Shown: positions 28,293-39,959, numbered from the stretch's first letter. The stretch: DNA of 64,000 nt from Chryseobacterium gleum (GCA_945881835.1 CAMCVP010000001.1:248001-312000), one strand, 5' to 3'. The notes: generated by a model not told the origin, from the letters alone. Numbers and translations: made by a program.

Positions 28293-28958
28293 ATGAAATT
28301 TTTCATCGACACAGCAAACTTAGATCAAATTAGAGAAGCTCAAGACTTAGGCGTACTTGACGGAGTTACAACAAATCCTAGCTTAATGGCGAAGGAAGGT
28401 ATCTCTGGAACAGACCGCGTTATGAAGCACTATGTTGACATTTGCGAAATTGTTGGAGACGGCGATGTAAGTGCTGAGGTTATTGCTACTGACTTCGACG
28501 GAATGGTGAAGGAAGGAGAGGAGTTGGCTGCATTGCACGAGAACATCGTGGTGAAAGTTCCAATGACCAAGGACGGAGTAAAAGCGATTCGCTATTTCAC
28601 AGACAAAGGAATCCGCACGAACTGCACGTTGATTTTCTCGGCAGGACAAGCGCTTCTTGCTGCTAAGGCAGGAGCGACATATGTTAGTCCTTTCGTTGGA
28701 CGTTTGGACGATATTTCTACAGACGGTATTGATTTGATTGAACAAATCAGAACCATTTTTGATAATTACGGATTCGACACTGAAATCCTTGCAGCTTCTG
28801 TTCGTCATCCAATGCATGTCATTGCTTGTGCTGAAATTGGAGCAGATGTTATGACCGGTCCGTTAAGCGTGATCTTGCAATTGATGAAGCATCCGTTAAC
28901 AGACATCGGATTGGCGCAATTCCTTGCTGATCATAAGAAAGCTGCTGAAGCGAAATAA
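28293..28958 (+). CDS. Transaldolase, short (TalC/fructose-6-phosphate aldolase-like) type
   Basis: A 221-residue class I aldolase-fold enzyme of the non-oxidative pentose phosphate pathway, or a close fructose-6-phosphate aldolase relative. The start [36 protein letters not shown] is the family signature. The Schiff-base lysine is in [16 protein letters not shown], and the phosphate-binding region is [14 protein letters not shown]. Short-type enzymes of this group in Bacteroidota usually have transaldolase activity; sequence reading alone cannot exclude F6P aldolase. The start is fixed by the family and the promoter. The next gene begins 3 bp after its stop. Confidence 0.93.
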   Translation: MKFFIDTANLDQIREAQDLGVLDGVTTNPSLMAKEGISGTDRVMKHYVDICEIVGDGDVSAEVIATDFDGMVKEGEELAALHENIVVKVPMTKDGVKAIRYFTDKGIRTNCTLIFSAGQALLAAKAGATYVSPFVGRLDDISTDGIDLIEQIRTIFDNYGFDTEILAASVRHPMHVIACAEIGADVMTGPLSVILQLMKHPLTDIGLAQFLADHKKAAEAK

Positions 28959-28960
28959 TT

Positions 28961-29560
28961 TTGATTTCAATATCAGACAACAACGCTGATTACACAGCGG
29001 CACAGATTATTCGGAAGCAAGGCGTTTGTATTCTTCCAACAGATACAGTTTATACTTTTGCTTGTGCGTTGTCAGATAAAAAGGCAATAGAGAAAATGGC
29101 TCAATTGAAAGGCGTGCGTTTAGACAACGCGCGCTTTTCTATTGTTTGCAACGACCTTTCTCACTTGGCCACGTTTACAAAGCCCATTTCAACGCCGTAT
29201 TATCGCTCATTGAAAAGGCACACCCCAGGCATGTTCACTTTTTTGTTGGAAGCAAGCAGTCTGGTCCCCAAACTTTTCACTTCACGCAGAACCACCATTG
29301 GTCTTCGTGTTCCCGATCACGATTTCCTTCAACGCGTGCTCACTCAATTGGGTGAACCCCTTGTGGTTTCGAGTGTTCACCGCAAAGAAAATGCGGAAGA
29401 CTATCCGCAGGAATCCATCGATCTCGAAGACGATTGGTCAAACGATGTGGCTGAAATTTTCTTTGAAGACACTTCGAAAATGTTACTCTCTACGGTTGTA
29501 GATTTTTCTGGTTTGAATCCGGTCGTGGTTCGCCAAGGAGCAGGGGAGTGGAATCCTTAA
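28961..29560 (+). CDS. Sua5/YciO/YrdC-family protein (threonylcarbamoyl-AMP synthase-like)
   Basis: A 199-residue protein with the YrdC fold: GVCILPTDTVYTFACALSDKKAIEKMAQLKG (nucleotide-binding KxR/TDT region), NARFSIVCNDLSHL, and LKRHTPGMFTFLLEAS…RRTTIGLRVPDHDFLQRVL. Family members make threonylcarbamoyl-AMP for the t6A base of tRNAs reading ANN codons. The YciO branch looks similar and is less well characterised, and the IGLRVPDH stretch fits either. It has a TTG start 2 bp after the transaldolase stop, so the two are probably translated from one message. Confidence 0.87.
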   Translation: MISISDNNADYTAAQIIRKQGVCILPTDTVYTFACALSDKKAIEKMAQLKGVRLDNARFSIVCNDLSHLATFTKPISTPYYRSLKRHTPGMFTFLLEASSLVPKLFTSRRTTIGLRVPDHDFLQRVLTQLGEPLVVSSVHRKENAEDYPQESIDLEDDWSNDVAEIFFEDTSKMLLSTVVDFSGLNPVVVRQGAGEWNP

Positions 29561-29655
29561 GCAATATCCATAAACAATTACTCGTTCGCAAGTTTCAGAA
29601 ATAGCCCAATCCTGCTGGGGTGGTCTTGGTAATTTCACATTGACAAATTGTGACT

Positions 29656-32600
29656 ATGAGAAAAATTGCACTGGGTTTTGTTTTATTGGTTTTGAGCGCC
29701 ACAACTGTGTTTGCTCAAAAGTCCTTTGAGAAGATTTTGCCCGAACGAATCTACCGAGAGGCCTTGAATCTTTTTGAAAACGAAAAATTCGTTCCGGCGA
29801 AAGAATCGTTTGAAAAATACCTTTCGTTAACGACCGGAAACGACAGCTATCGCGCCGATGCGGAATACTACCAAGGTCTTTGTGCCATGAATCTGTTCCA
29901 TCCCGATGCGGAGTTCTTGTTAACCAACTTCGTTCGTAATCATCCCGATTCACACTGGTGTCAGAGTGTTTATTTGGAATTGGCGAACTTCAAGTACAAG
30001 AGTAAATCGTACAAACAATCACTCGAGTGGTTCAATAAAGTTGAAGAAAAACAATTGTTGGCGGAAGAACGTCCTGTCTTTTATTACAAGCGAGGTTTCG
30101 TAAAATTCGATCAAAAGAAATATGCAGATGCACGCGTAGATTTCGCGAAAGTGAAGGATGGCGATTCGGAATACAAGTCTGCCGCAACCTATTACTACGC
30201 TTACATGGCCTACACGAATAAAGATTATCAAGTCGCATTGGAATCTTTTTCGAAGTTGAAGGAAGACAAGGATTTCAAGTCTGTTGTTCCTTATTTCATT
30301 TCACAAATTTATTATGTTCAGAAGCGTTTCGATGAACTGTTGGCCTATGCACCACCGTTAATCAATGCGGAAGAAAATGTGAAAAACAACTATCCGAATG
30401 CAAATGAAGAAATTGCACATCTCATCGGCGACGCCTATTTCATTCAAGAAAAATACAAAGAGGCTCTTCCGTTTTTAGAGAAGTATCACAACTCGCCAAC
30501 GGCAAAGCCTTCGGTTGAAGACTACTATCAGTTGGGATTTTGCTACTATCGTAACAGCAACTTTGAACGCGCGGTAGACGCTTATTCACACTGCACGAAG
30601 GAAGACTCTCCAACTTCGCAACTGGCGAACTACAACATAGGAGATTGCTATTTGAAATTGGAGCAGAAGGAATATGCGCGTACCGCTTTCGAAGCGGCTT
30701 CCAAGCAAACGCATAACCTCGATGTGCAAGAAGACGCGTTGTTCAACTACGCGAAATTGGCTTTCGAACTTTCGTACAACCCTTTCCACGAAGCCATTTC
30801 AGCTTTCGAAGGGTACTTGGAAAAATATCCGAACTCTGCACGTCACGACGAAGCTTACGAGTTCTTGTTGAATGTGTATTTGAAAACAAGAAACTACGAG
30901 CGCGCCTTGACCTCATTGGATAAAATGAAGGTGAAAGACATTCGCGCGAAAACGTCTTATCAGATTGTTGCCTTCAACCGTGGTGTTGAATTGTACCAAG
31001 CGGAAAGCTTTACGAAGTCTGAAGAGTTCTTTACGAAATCGCTGGAGTATCCTGTGAACACGTACCTCATGGCACAGGCGAAGTATTGGATGGGAGAGAT
31101 CAACTACCGTCAGAATAAATATCCAAAAGCGAAGGAATACTACCAAGCATGTATCGCAGAGCCTGCAGCATTCAATTCGGAGTATTATGCCTTGGCAAAC
31201 TACAGCTTGGGTTACACCTATTTCAAATTGGGTGTGGCGCAAAAAGACTACGATGCTTCGAAGCCTTACTACGCTAATGCGAACACGGCTTTCAGAAAAT
31301 TCGTTGATTCGAAAGAAGCAGACGATGTAAAGAAAGGCGATGCATATTTGAGAATTGGAGATTGCTTCTTCGTTTCGAAAAGTTACAAGCAAGCCATAGA
31401 GAGCTATTCAAAAGGAAGTCCAGCACAAAAAGATTACATCCTTTTTCAGAAAGCGCTATGTGAAGGATATGAAGGGAACAATTCAGGAAAAATTAATTTG
31501 CTGAAGTCTTTAGTAGATTCTGAAAGCAATTCGAAGTTCAAGGTAGATGCGGCTTTCGAGTTGGGAACGACCTACTTGAGTGAAGGAAAAAACTCAGAGG
31601 CGAAGACCGTATTCCTTCAGTTAATGGCAGACGAGCCTACTTCGAACTACACCAGAAGAATTTTGGTGAACCTGTGCTTGATCTATCGCAACGATGAAAA
31701 CGACGCGAAGGTGAAGTCTACCTGGAACACACTTTACACGAACTACGGAAACGACAAGATCATTCTAGATGCTTTGGAAATTGTGAAGCCAGTTTTAATC
31801 GATGATGTTGAATTCCAAAATCAGATTACGCATTTAACTGTTGCAGATGTGAGTGCTTTGGAAATTGAAGAAGGAGTCTTCACCAAAGCTTCTGCGCCTG
31901 CCTATGCAGGTGAGTGTGCAAAGGCCAAAGGAAAACTTGAGTCTTATTTGAATCAATATCCAAATGCCGTTCATGCAGCTGAGGCGAATTTCTTGTTGGC
32001 CGATTGCTTTAAGAATGAAGGCAACAAAGAGTCTGCGATTACTTACTATGAGCGCGTGATTGCCTTGCCATTCTCTGACTTCACGGAAGAGGCGTTAAAC
32101 AATGCTGCTGACATTCGCCTTCAACAGGGAGAATATGCCAATGCCATAGGTCACTTATTGAAAATAGAAAGCGCTGCTGTTTCGAAGAAGAGTGTGGAAG
32201 ATGCGCAAATGGCCTTGCTTGTTGCATACTACAGCATTGAAGAAATGGGATTGGCGCGAGAATACGCAGACAAGGTCATTGCAGATGCTTCAGCGAATGC
32301 AGACAACCGTGCGAAAGCATATCTCTGGAGAGCGCGCATGAAGATGAAAGAAGAAGAGTTTGCAAGCGCTTTAGAAGATTATACGGAAGTGGCGAAACGC
32401 GGCGGTGAAGGAGCAGCAGAGGCGGCATTCCAGAATGCCTTTGTTGAATACAAATTGAAGGAATTGGATAAGGCTGAGAAATCAATTTTCAAGTTGATTG
32501 AAAAGTATTCGTCATTTGAAAAATGGAAGTTTGAAGCCATCTTACTTCTATCCGATGTCTATGTTGCGAAGCCAGATTATTACCAAGCCCGAAAGACGCT

Positions 32601-32763
32601 TGATGCGGTTATTGCTAAATCGAAAAATCCAGAAATCTTAGCGCGTGCCGAACAGAAGAAACGCGACTTAGAAGAATTGGAAAATCCAAAGCCAAGAGCC
32701 GTGGAGATTCCTATTGATAACACAGATGAGAATATTCAAAACGATGAGTTCCATGAAGAATAA
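29656..32763 (+). CDS. Giant tetratricopeptide-repeat protein, exported
   Basis: A 1035-residue protein with a signal peptide (MRKIALGFVLLVLSATTVFAQ). It then carries TPR motifs over nearly its whole length, such as RADAEYYQGLCAMNLFHPDAEFLLTNFVRNHPDS, AKYWMGEINYRQNKYPKAKEYYQAC and AEANFLLADCFKNEGNKESAITYYERVI. It is probably a periplasmic or outer-membrane scaffold. It overlaps the next gene, an outer-membrane barrel, so the pair likely works together in envelope assembly or transport. This TPR-barrel pairing recurs in Bacteroidota (from general knowledge). GTG at 29650 is an alternative start; ATG at 29656 is chosen. Confidence 0.88.
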   Translation: MRKIALGFVLLVLSATTVFAQKSFEKILPERIYREALNLFENEKFVPAKESFEKYLSLTTGNDSYRADAEYYQGLCAMNLFHPDAEFLLTNFVRNHPDSHWCQSVYLELANFKYKSKSYKQSLEWFNKVEEKQLLAEERPVFYYKRGFVKFDQKKYADARVDFAKVKDGDSEYKSAATYYYAYMAYTNKDYQVALESFSKLKEDKDFKSVVPYFISQIYYVQKRFDELLAYAPPLINAEENVKNNYPNANEEIAHLIGDAYFIQEKYKEALPFLEKYHNSPTAKPSVEDYYQLGFCYYRNSNFERAVDAYSHCTKEDSPTSQLANYNIGDCYLKLEQKEYARTAFEAASKQTHNLDVQEDALFNYAKLAFELSYNPFHEAISAFEGYLEKYPNSARHDEAYEFLLNVYLKTRNYERALTSLDKMKVKDIRAKTSYQIVAFNRGVELYQAESFTKSEEFFTKSLEYPVNTYLMAQAKYWMGEINYRQNKYPKAKEYYQACIAEPAAFNSEYYALANYSLGYTYFKLGVAQKDYDASKPYYANANTAFRKFVDSKEADDVKKGDAYLRIGDCFFVSKSYKQAIESYSKGSPAQKDYILFQKALCEGYEGNNSGKINLLKSLVDSESNSKFKVDAAFELGTTYLSEGKNSEAKTVFLQLMADEPTSNYTRRILVNLCLIYRNDENDAKVKSTWNTLYTNYGNDKIILDALEIVKPVLIDDVEFQNQITHLTVADVSALEIEEGVFTKASAPAYAGECAKAKGKLESYLNQYPNAVHAAEANFLLADCFKNEGNKESAITYYERVIALPFSDFTEEALNNAADIRLQQGEYANAIGHLLKIESAAVSKKSVEDAQMALLVAYYSIEEMGLAREYADKVIADASANADNRAKAYLWRARMKMKEEEFASALEDYTEVAKRGGEGAAEAAFQNAFVEYKLKELDKAEKSIFKLIEKYSSFEKWKFEAILLLSDVYVAKPDYYQARKTLDAVIAKSKNPEILARAEQKKRDLEELENPKPRAVEIPIDNTDENIQNDEFHEE

Positions 32764-34510
32764 ATTGAAGACTATATTATTGGCTGTAATGCTCGTTACA
32801 GCCGCTGCACCTGCGATAGCGCAGGTCGACAGTGTGCTCATTCAGAGTGCGCAGTTTGTGGGTGATTTGAATATTTTCTTGCGCGATGCGAATAAAATTT
32901 CGAATCAACCTTTCGTTATTGAAACAGAAACAAACGCGTCTTTGTTGAAGTACAACATGCTTCCAACAAGACAGATTTCGTTCACCCAACCTGCAACCAT
33001 TTTGTCGTCGAATTTTCCAATGGAAAAGAAGTTAAAGAAGCTTCAAAACGGATGGGTTGATGTTTCTTTCGGAAGTTATGTTACGCCGAAGATTGATGCG
33101 TATTACACCGACGGCAGATCGAAGAAAGGAGATTGGGGTGTTCGTTACGGTCACCAGAGCGCGAACTCGAATTTCGAAGTGCTTTCGGGTGCAGATCTTC
33201 CTACGACATTTAGTGAAAACAATGCAACCCTTTGGGGAAAGAGATTCTACAAGAAGACCGTTGCAGATGCAAAGATTAATTGGAACAGAAATGTCACCAA
33301 TTGGTACGGAATAGACTCTTCGCAATTGAGTTATTTTCCAGATTTTTCGAGTTTGAAACAGACCATGAATGTTTACAACGGAAACTTTGGAATTCGCACC
33401 TTCGACAGAGATAGCAACGATTTGAATTGGTGGGCGAAGGCGGGATATCGCTTGGCTTCAGATGCTTTCAACTCGAACGAGCACTTTGTAGATGTGAGCG
33501 GTGGTGCAAGCAAATTGGTGAAGACCGAAGTCTTCAGCGGAGAATTCGGAATGACCTACAATCAGTTTAATTCAACCGGATTGGATTGGTCTCCGGACTA
33601 TGCGAATATGTGGGGAGAAGGCGATTCATTAAGAACCACACGTTCGTTCGACAATGCAATTGTTCGATTCATTCCAACAGCATATACGGTATACAAAGAT
33701 CTTCGTGTGAAGATTGGAATGGGCTTGTACATGCAATCGCGCGGCGAGCAACGTGGACATTTCTATCCGCAAGCGGAAGTGAGTTATAGCATTCTCGACG
33801 GAATGTTTGTTCCATATGCGGGAATTAAAGGTTCGTTGGCCCCGACAACCTATTACGGCTTATACAATCAGAATCCATTTGTAGTTGTGCAACCACAACT
33901 GCTCAACCAAAACAACAAAATGCAGTTGTATGGTGGGGTGAATGGTTCTATCTCACGTCGCGTGAACTACAGTGTTGGCGGCGAATTGAATAAGATTGAG
34001 AATTTCGCTTTCTTTGTGAACGACAGTCTGTTTTCAAGAGGAAACATGCAAGGTGTGCTGTATGATAACTTAAGAGTGGCTAAAGCGAAGGGCGAAATTG
34101 AAGTTTTAGGTGGAAAGAAATGGAGCGCGAAAATTGGCGGTTCATATTCCTACTTTGAAACCAGTCAGCAATATGCTTGGCAACTGCCGAATCTTCAGTT
34201 CTCGGCTGAGGCTTCATACAACTTGAATTCGAAGTTTAAGTTTAATTTCCAAGGAATGTATTACGGAGATCGCTGGGCGAAGTCGGTGTTACCTGTTACA
34301 GGACAGGATGATGTAGCTCAGATCGACGGGTCGTATGTCTATAAAATGAAGGGATTCGTAGATGTGAATTTGCGTTCAACATACACTTACAACGAGCGAC
34401 TTTCAGCGTATTTGCAATTCAATAATATTTTGGCTCAGAAGTACGCTATTTATAGCGGAATTCCCAGTCAGCGCTTCTTTGCCGCTATGGGTGCATCGTA
34501 TTCGTTTTAG
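32744..34510 (+). CDS. Outer-membrane beta-barrel protein (TonB-receptor-like C-terminus)
   Basis: A roughly 588-residue exported protein. The signal peptide is MKNKLKTILLAVMLVTAAAPAIAQ. A short N-terminal region follows, then a long series of alternating amphipathic strands rich in aromatic residues (for example WGVRYGHQSANSNFEVLSG and FKFNFQGMYYGDRWAKSV). The end RLSAYLQFNNILAQKYAIYSGIPSQRFFAAMGASYSF finishes in Phe, as outer-membrane barrels do. No plug domain is visible, so it is not a full TonB receptor. The start is ATG 32744 or 32753, both inside the TPR gene (20- or 11-bp overlap). Partnership with the TPR protein is inferred from this coupling. Confidence 0.82.
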   Translation: MSSMKNKLKTILLAVMLVTAAAPAIAQVDSVLIQSAQFVGDLNIFLRDANKISNQPFVIETETNASLLKYNMLPTRQISFTQPATILSSNFPMEKKLKKLQNGWVDVSFGSYVTPKIDAYYTDGRSKKGDWGVRYGHQSANSNFEVLSGADLPTTFSENNATLWGKRFYKKTVADAKINWNRNVTNWYGIDSSQLSYFPDFSSLKQTMNVYNGNFGIRTFDRDSNDLNWWAKAGYRLASDAFNSNEHFVDVSGGASKLVKTEVFSGEFGMTYNQFNSTGLDWSPDYANMWGEGDSLRTTRSFDNAIVRFIPTAYTVYKDLRVKIGMGLYMQSRGEQRGHFYPQAEVSYSILDGMFVPYAGIKGSLAPTTYYGLYNQNPFVVVQPQLLNQNNKMQLYGGVNGSISRRVNYSVGGELNKIENFAFFVNDSLFSRGNMQGVLYDNLRVAKAKGEIEVLGGKKWSAKIGGSYSYFETSQQYAWQLPNLQFSAEASYNLNSKFKFNFQGMYYGDRWAKSVLPVTGQDDVAQIDGSYVYKMKGFVDVNLRSTYTYNERLSAYLQFNNILAQKYAIYSGIPSQRFFAAMGASYSF

Positions 34511-34544
34511 CGTAGCAATTTGTTAACGAAATGTTCATAAAACC

Positions 34545-34569
34545 ACGGGGGCTTCGGCCCCCGTTTTTT
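34545..34569 (+). terminator. Strong terminator after the TPR-barrel operon
   Basis: Stem ACGGGGGC / GCCCCCGT with a TTCG tetraloop, followed by six Ts. Its T-run runs directly into the -33 TTG of the gyrB promoter. Confidence 0.93.
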
Positions 34570-34598
34570 GCTACGGCAATGGGCCTTTCGTAACTTTG
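34568..34598 (+). promoter_or_regulatory. Promoter of gyrB
   Basis: TTG (34568-34570), 20 bp, then TAACTTTG (34591-34598). The predicted leader is about 75 nt to the ATG at 34677. The -33 TTG is formed by the end of the upstream terminator's T-tract. Confidence 0.65.
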
Positions 34599-34664
34599 GT
34601 CACCTTGAAAAAATGGGCTTGTCCTGTTCTTCAATTTGAAATAAAAAAGTTAGATAATTAATAG

Positions 34665-36638
<1,974 letters not shown>

Positions 36639-36648
36639 CGTCACTTCG

Positions 36649-36981
36649 CTACTTCAATTTCTCATTGTTCAAATGTCGCGTGGCATCGCGCTCGGTTTTC
36701 TTCGCCATGTTTTTTTCGAAGGCTTCTTGTAAATTGATGCCTGTCTGATTTGCGAGGCAAATCAGAACGAAAAGAACATCGGCCATTTCATCGCCGAGGT
36801 CTTTGGTTTTGTCACTTTCTTTTTCACTTTGCTCGCCGTATCGGCGAGCAATGATGCGAGCGACCTCACCAACTTCTTCGGTTAGCATAACCATGTTGGT
36901 GAGCTCGCTGAAATAGCGCACACCAACAGTTTTAATCCATTCGTCAACCTGTGCTTGAAGCGCATTCAAATCTTTTTCCAT
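36649..36981 (-). CDS. MazG-like nucleotide pyrophosphohydrolase
   Basis: A 110-residue all-alpha NTP pyrophosphatase of the MazG/YpjD group, thought to hydrolyse non-canonical NTPs. The metal-binding helices are visible as EEVGEVARIIARRYGEQSE and DLGDEMADVLFVLICLANQTGINLQEAFEKNMAKK (ExxE and DxxxD type). It overlaps the upstream sugar transporter by one base. Two perfect hairpins with 3-nt loops lie inside the coding sequence (36744-36766 and 36830-36850); they fall on conserved residues and are created by codon choice. Confidence 0.92.
   Translation of the reverse strand: MEKDLNALQAQVDEWIKTVGVRYFSELTNMVMLTEEVGEVARIIARRYGEQSEKESDKTKDLGDEMADVLFVLICLANQTGINLQEAFEKNMAKKTERDATRHLNNEKLK
36744..36766. 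repeat. Perfect hairpin inside mazG (10-bp stem)
   Basis: TCTGATTTGC / GCAAATCAGA around the triloop GAG, encoding LICLANQ-type residues. Confidence 0.85.
36830..36850. repeat. Second perfect hairpin inside mazG (9-bp stem)
   Basis: TGCTCGCCG / CGGCGAGCA around the triloop TAT, encoding ARRYGEQ residues. Confidence 0.85.
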
Positions 36982-38402
36982 TAATGACCTCCAGCCATTT
37001 CACCAATTTGAATGTTTTGCTTTTTCAAAATTCCTTTCACGCGGTAAGCGTAGAAGGCCAAGTAAGCAAAACACGCAACGCCTACGAAGTAAGAATATTG
37101 AATGCCTAACACAGCGTCATTAGACAACGCGCCTTGTGCTACTGAAACAAATCCACCGCCCATAATCATCATGATCAATAAGCTCGATCCCGTATTAGTT
37201 CTGCTTCCTAATCCTGCAATACCTAATGTGAAAATACATGGCCACAAGGTGCTGCAGAACAATCCAACAGACATGAACGCAAATACGCTGATCATTCCAG
37301 TAGCGAAAATTCCAACCAACAATGCAGCAATACCCAATAACGAATACATCAACAATTGTTTAATCGGATTTCCTTCACTCATCTTATCAGCTGCAATCAA
37401 TACAAGTACTAAACCTAAGTACGGATAAAAATTAGAGACTGGGTGTCCAGCAATAGCATTCACCAACATGAAAATTCCGAAAGCAGCGAATGGAAGAATA
37501 ATGTTCAGTTTGCTTTTCAACGATTGTGAAATGTTGAATGATCCAGCAGCACTGGTCCAACGTCCAATCATTAAACTCGCCCAGAACAAAGAAACAAACG
37601 GAGCAATTGCGCTCTCTTCGGTTCCCAATTTTTGCTTCATGAATTCAGGAAGGTTACTTGCAGTAGAAACTTCAACACCTACATACAAGAAGATGGCGAG
37701 CATACCCATTGACAATTGTGGGTACTTCAAGATAGAAAGCAAGCTTGCATTATCGTTGTCAGATTTTACAGTTTCAATTTTATCTGGAACAGAAGAGAAC
37801 TTAAACATCACTGCTGCTAAAACGAAAGCAGCACCTAAAACCAAATAAGGAATTTGAACCGCTTTTAAATCCAACGTCGTTGGTCCAGATCCAATTCCAC
37901 CAAAGATTGCAAAAGAAACAATAACAGGTCCTATCGTTGTTCCAACGTTATTAATTCCCCCCGCTAAACTTAAACGTTGATTTCCTGTTGCAGGATCACC
38001 CATTTGAATAGCCAACGGATTCGCTGCAATTTGTTGAAGCGAAAATCCCAAACCAACAATGAACAATCCTGAAATAAGCAACTCGAAAGATGCCGTGTTC
38101 GAAGCAGGAATGAACAACAAAGTTCCACATGCGGAAATTAAAAGTCCAAGCGCCAATCCGTTTCTATAACCCAGCGAATTCAAAATATCGCGCTTCATGA
38201 TGGCTGAAATAGCGAAGTACAAAAGCGATCCTACCGTATAGGCTAAATAGAAAGCAAAAGAGATTAACTGCGATTGCATTTGCGAAAGGTTCAACGCTTT
38301 CTTGAATACGGGAATTAAGATGTCGTTACTTGCCGCAACGAATCCCCAGAAAAAGAAAATCGAGATTAAGGTTGCCAATGCGCCTTTAGGTGCTTTTTGC
38401 AT
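36981..38402 (-). CDS. Sugar MFS transporter (FucP/GluP-like)
   Basis: A 473-residue, 12-segment major facilitator protein of the fucose/glucose/galactose:proton symporter group. The start ATLISIFFFWGFVAASNDILIPVFKKALNLSQMQSQLISFAFYLAYTVGSL is characteristic of FucP. Later blocks such as GFSLQQIAANPLAIQMGDPATGNQRLSLAGGINNVGTTIGPV confirm the group. The exact sugar is not readable. mazG overlaps its stop by one base and is likely co-transcribed. Confidence 0.92.
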   Translation of the reverse strand: MQKAPKGALATLISIFFFWGFVAASNDILIPVFKKALNLSQMQSQLISFAFYLAYTVGSLLYFAISAIMKRDILNSLGYRNGLALGLLISACGTLLFIPASNTASFELLISGLFIVGLGFSLQQIAANPLAIQMGDPATGNQRLSLAGGINNVGTTIGPVIVSFAIFGGIGSGPTTLDLKAVQIPYLVLGAAFVLAAVMFKFSSVPDKIETVKSDNDNASLLSILKYPQLSMGMLAIFLYVGVEVSTASNLPEFMKQKLGTEESAIAPFVSLFWASLMIGRWTSAAGSFNISQSLKSKLNIILPFAAFGIFMLVNAIAGHPVSNFYPYLGLVLVLIAADKMSEGNPIKQLLMYSLLGIAALLVGIFATGMISVFAFMSVGLFCSTLWPCIFTLGIAGLGSRTNTGSSLLIMMIMGGGFVSVAQGALSNDAVLGIQYSYFVGVACFAYLAFYAYRVKGILKKQNIQIGEMAGGH

Positions 38403-38468
38403 GTTTTTTTGGTTTAAGGTTTAGACTGCAATATAATAATGTAACTTGTACAATAAGTAGAACATGTG

Positions 38469-39959
38469 TTATTTCTTGCCCTTCCGAATAATCTCTTCCC
38501 ACTTCTGTTGAATGCCTTCAGCAGGAAGCGGCGTATACTCAAATTGAAGGACGCCTTTGAAGTTGGTTTGTAACGCGCAAGGAACGGTTGCAATGCGCAA
38601 TTCCTGAATCAATTTGAAGTCGTTTCCACCATACAAAACCTCAATACCGTCAAGCTTGAAGAGAGCAATGGTCTTTTGAAAGGACTCGAAATTGTCGTGC
38701 ATGCCAATTACCACAATGCGAAAATCATTTTTGTATTTGGAAGCTAGATGGTTCAAGAGCGCAAGATCGCGTTGACTCGATTTACTTTCATTGAAGAAAT
38801 ACAAGTACATGTTTCGATCGCAATGCTCTGTGAATTTCCATTTATCGTTATTCGAATTAATCAAAGTGAAGTCTGGTAACAGACTGTTTTTTTTCAATCC
38901 GGAAAACTCAATCTCACAAGCCTTCGCCAACGACTTGCTCGTTTCGAATTTACTTGTGCTCTGCAAAATCCCAAGAAGCTTTTTCATGAGCGCCGGACTG
39001 TGCGCTCGCGTGTAATAGTTTTTGCGTAACGCAGAAATAAGTATGAGCTCTTCAACTTGCGGATAGTGTGTGCTATCTGGATTGAGGTAGTGAATAATAG
39101 GAGCCGAAGAAGTAGCGGTTTCAAGCAGGAGGGTAAAGGCTTGTGCATCGCGCGTATTCAAAGAAGGATTTAAGTAGTTGGAAGAAACCAGTTCGAGCCA
39201 CTTCACAAAAGCCGGATTTTTAATATCAATGTGCAATGATATTTTCTCAAGCGCAACCGGATTGTTTGTCAAAGCTCGAAGCGAAGCAATTTCAAAAAAG
39301 AAGTAGTTCAATAAAAACGGGTCTTTTTTGAAATAGTCTCCGAATTTTAAATTCATCTTATTCTCAAAAGCCTCTATTTGCGTTTGGAAATTCACATTCG
39401 CTGCAGCAAATTCGGAAGAGTCATTCTTCGAATTGAATTTCACCAAATCCGATTTCGGATTAATCTCTTGCATGCGGGAAGTAGCCGCCTTGTTTTGCTG
39501 CGAATTAAGCAACATGTAATTGAAGGAATTGTCGCTAAGAAATTCAGCGATCGCTGAATTTATCTCGCCAACAATCGCGTTCGTGCGGTCACTACTCGTG
39601 TTGTCAATCTTCGCTTCCCAACTGCGAATTAAGCCGTTTTGAGTAAGCGTGGTATCCACAGAAAGAAATTCAACGGCATAGGTTTGCTTCGGATTGACCC
39701 ACAAGGAGGTCTGCGCGTTACTCGTGCACAAGAAAAGATTCTCTCGTTGTTTAATCGGAATTTTCAATTCGAACTCTCCTTTCGCATTCGCCGTTGTCTG
39801 CACAACAATGTTTAAATTTTGAGTCAACGCATCTGTCGTAAAACACGCATACACTTTGTTGTTCGATGCAACTGCACCAGAACCCTTAATGGTCACATCT
39901 TGACCAAAAAGCAATGAGTTAACGAATAGAAAGAATGCTAACGAGATGTGCTTCATCAT
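38469..39959 (-). CDS. Exported thioredoxin-fold-like protein lacking the CxxC motif
   Basis: A 496-residue exported protein with a signal peptide (MMKHISLAFFLFVNSLLFGQ). The N-terminal region resembles the DUF4369/carboxypeptidase-like beta domain that precedes TlpA in many Bacteroidota proteins (VTIKGSGAVASNNKVYACFTTDALTQNLNI). A helical middle follows. The C-terminus (about 365-496) has the thioredoxin-like order LLPDFTLINSNNDKWKFTEHC, MYLYFFNESKSSQRDLALLNHLASKY, FRIVVIGMH and ATVPCALQTNFKGVLQF. Where the CxxC should be it reads ESKSSQ, so redox activity is doubtful. It overlaps coaD by 4 bp. The function is unknown. Confidence 0.8.
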   Translation of the reverse strand: MMKHISLAFFLFVNSLLFGQDVTIKGSGAVASNNKVYACFTTDALTQNLNIVVQTTANAKGEFELKIPIKQRENLFLCTSNAQTSLWVNPKQTYAVEFLSVDTTLTQNGLIRSWEAKIDNTSSDRTNAIVGEINSAIAEFLSDNSFNYMLLNSQQNKAATSRMQEINPKSDLVKFNSKNDSSEFAAANVNFQTQIEAFENKMNLKFGDYFKKDPFLLNYFFFEIASLRALTNNPVALEKISLHIDIKNPAFVKWLELVSSNYLNPSLNTRDAQAFTLLLETATSSAPIIHYLNPDSTHYPQVEELILISALRKNYYTRAHSPALMKKLLGILQSTSKFETSKSLAKACEIEFSGLKKNSLLPDFTLINSNNDKWKFTEHCDRNMYLYFFNESKSSQRDLALLNHLASKYKNDFRIVVIGMHDNFESFQKTIALFKLDGIEVLYGGNDFKLIQELRIATVPCALQTNFKGVLQFEYTPLPAEGIQQKWEEIIRKGKK

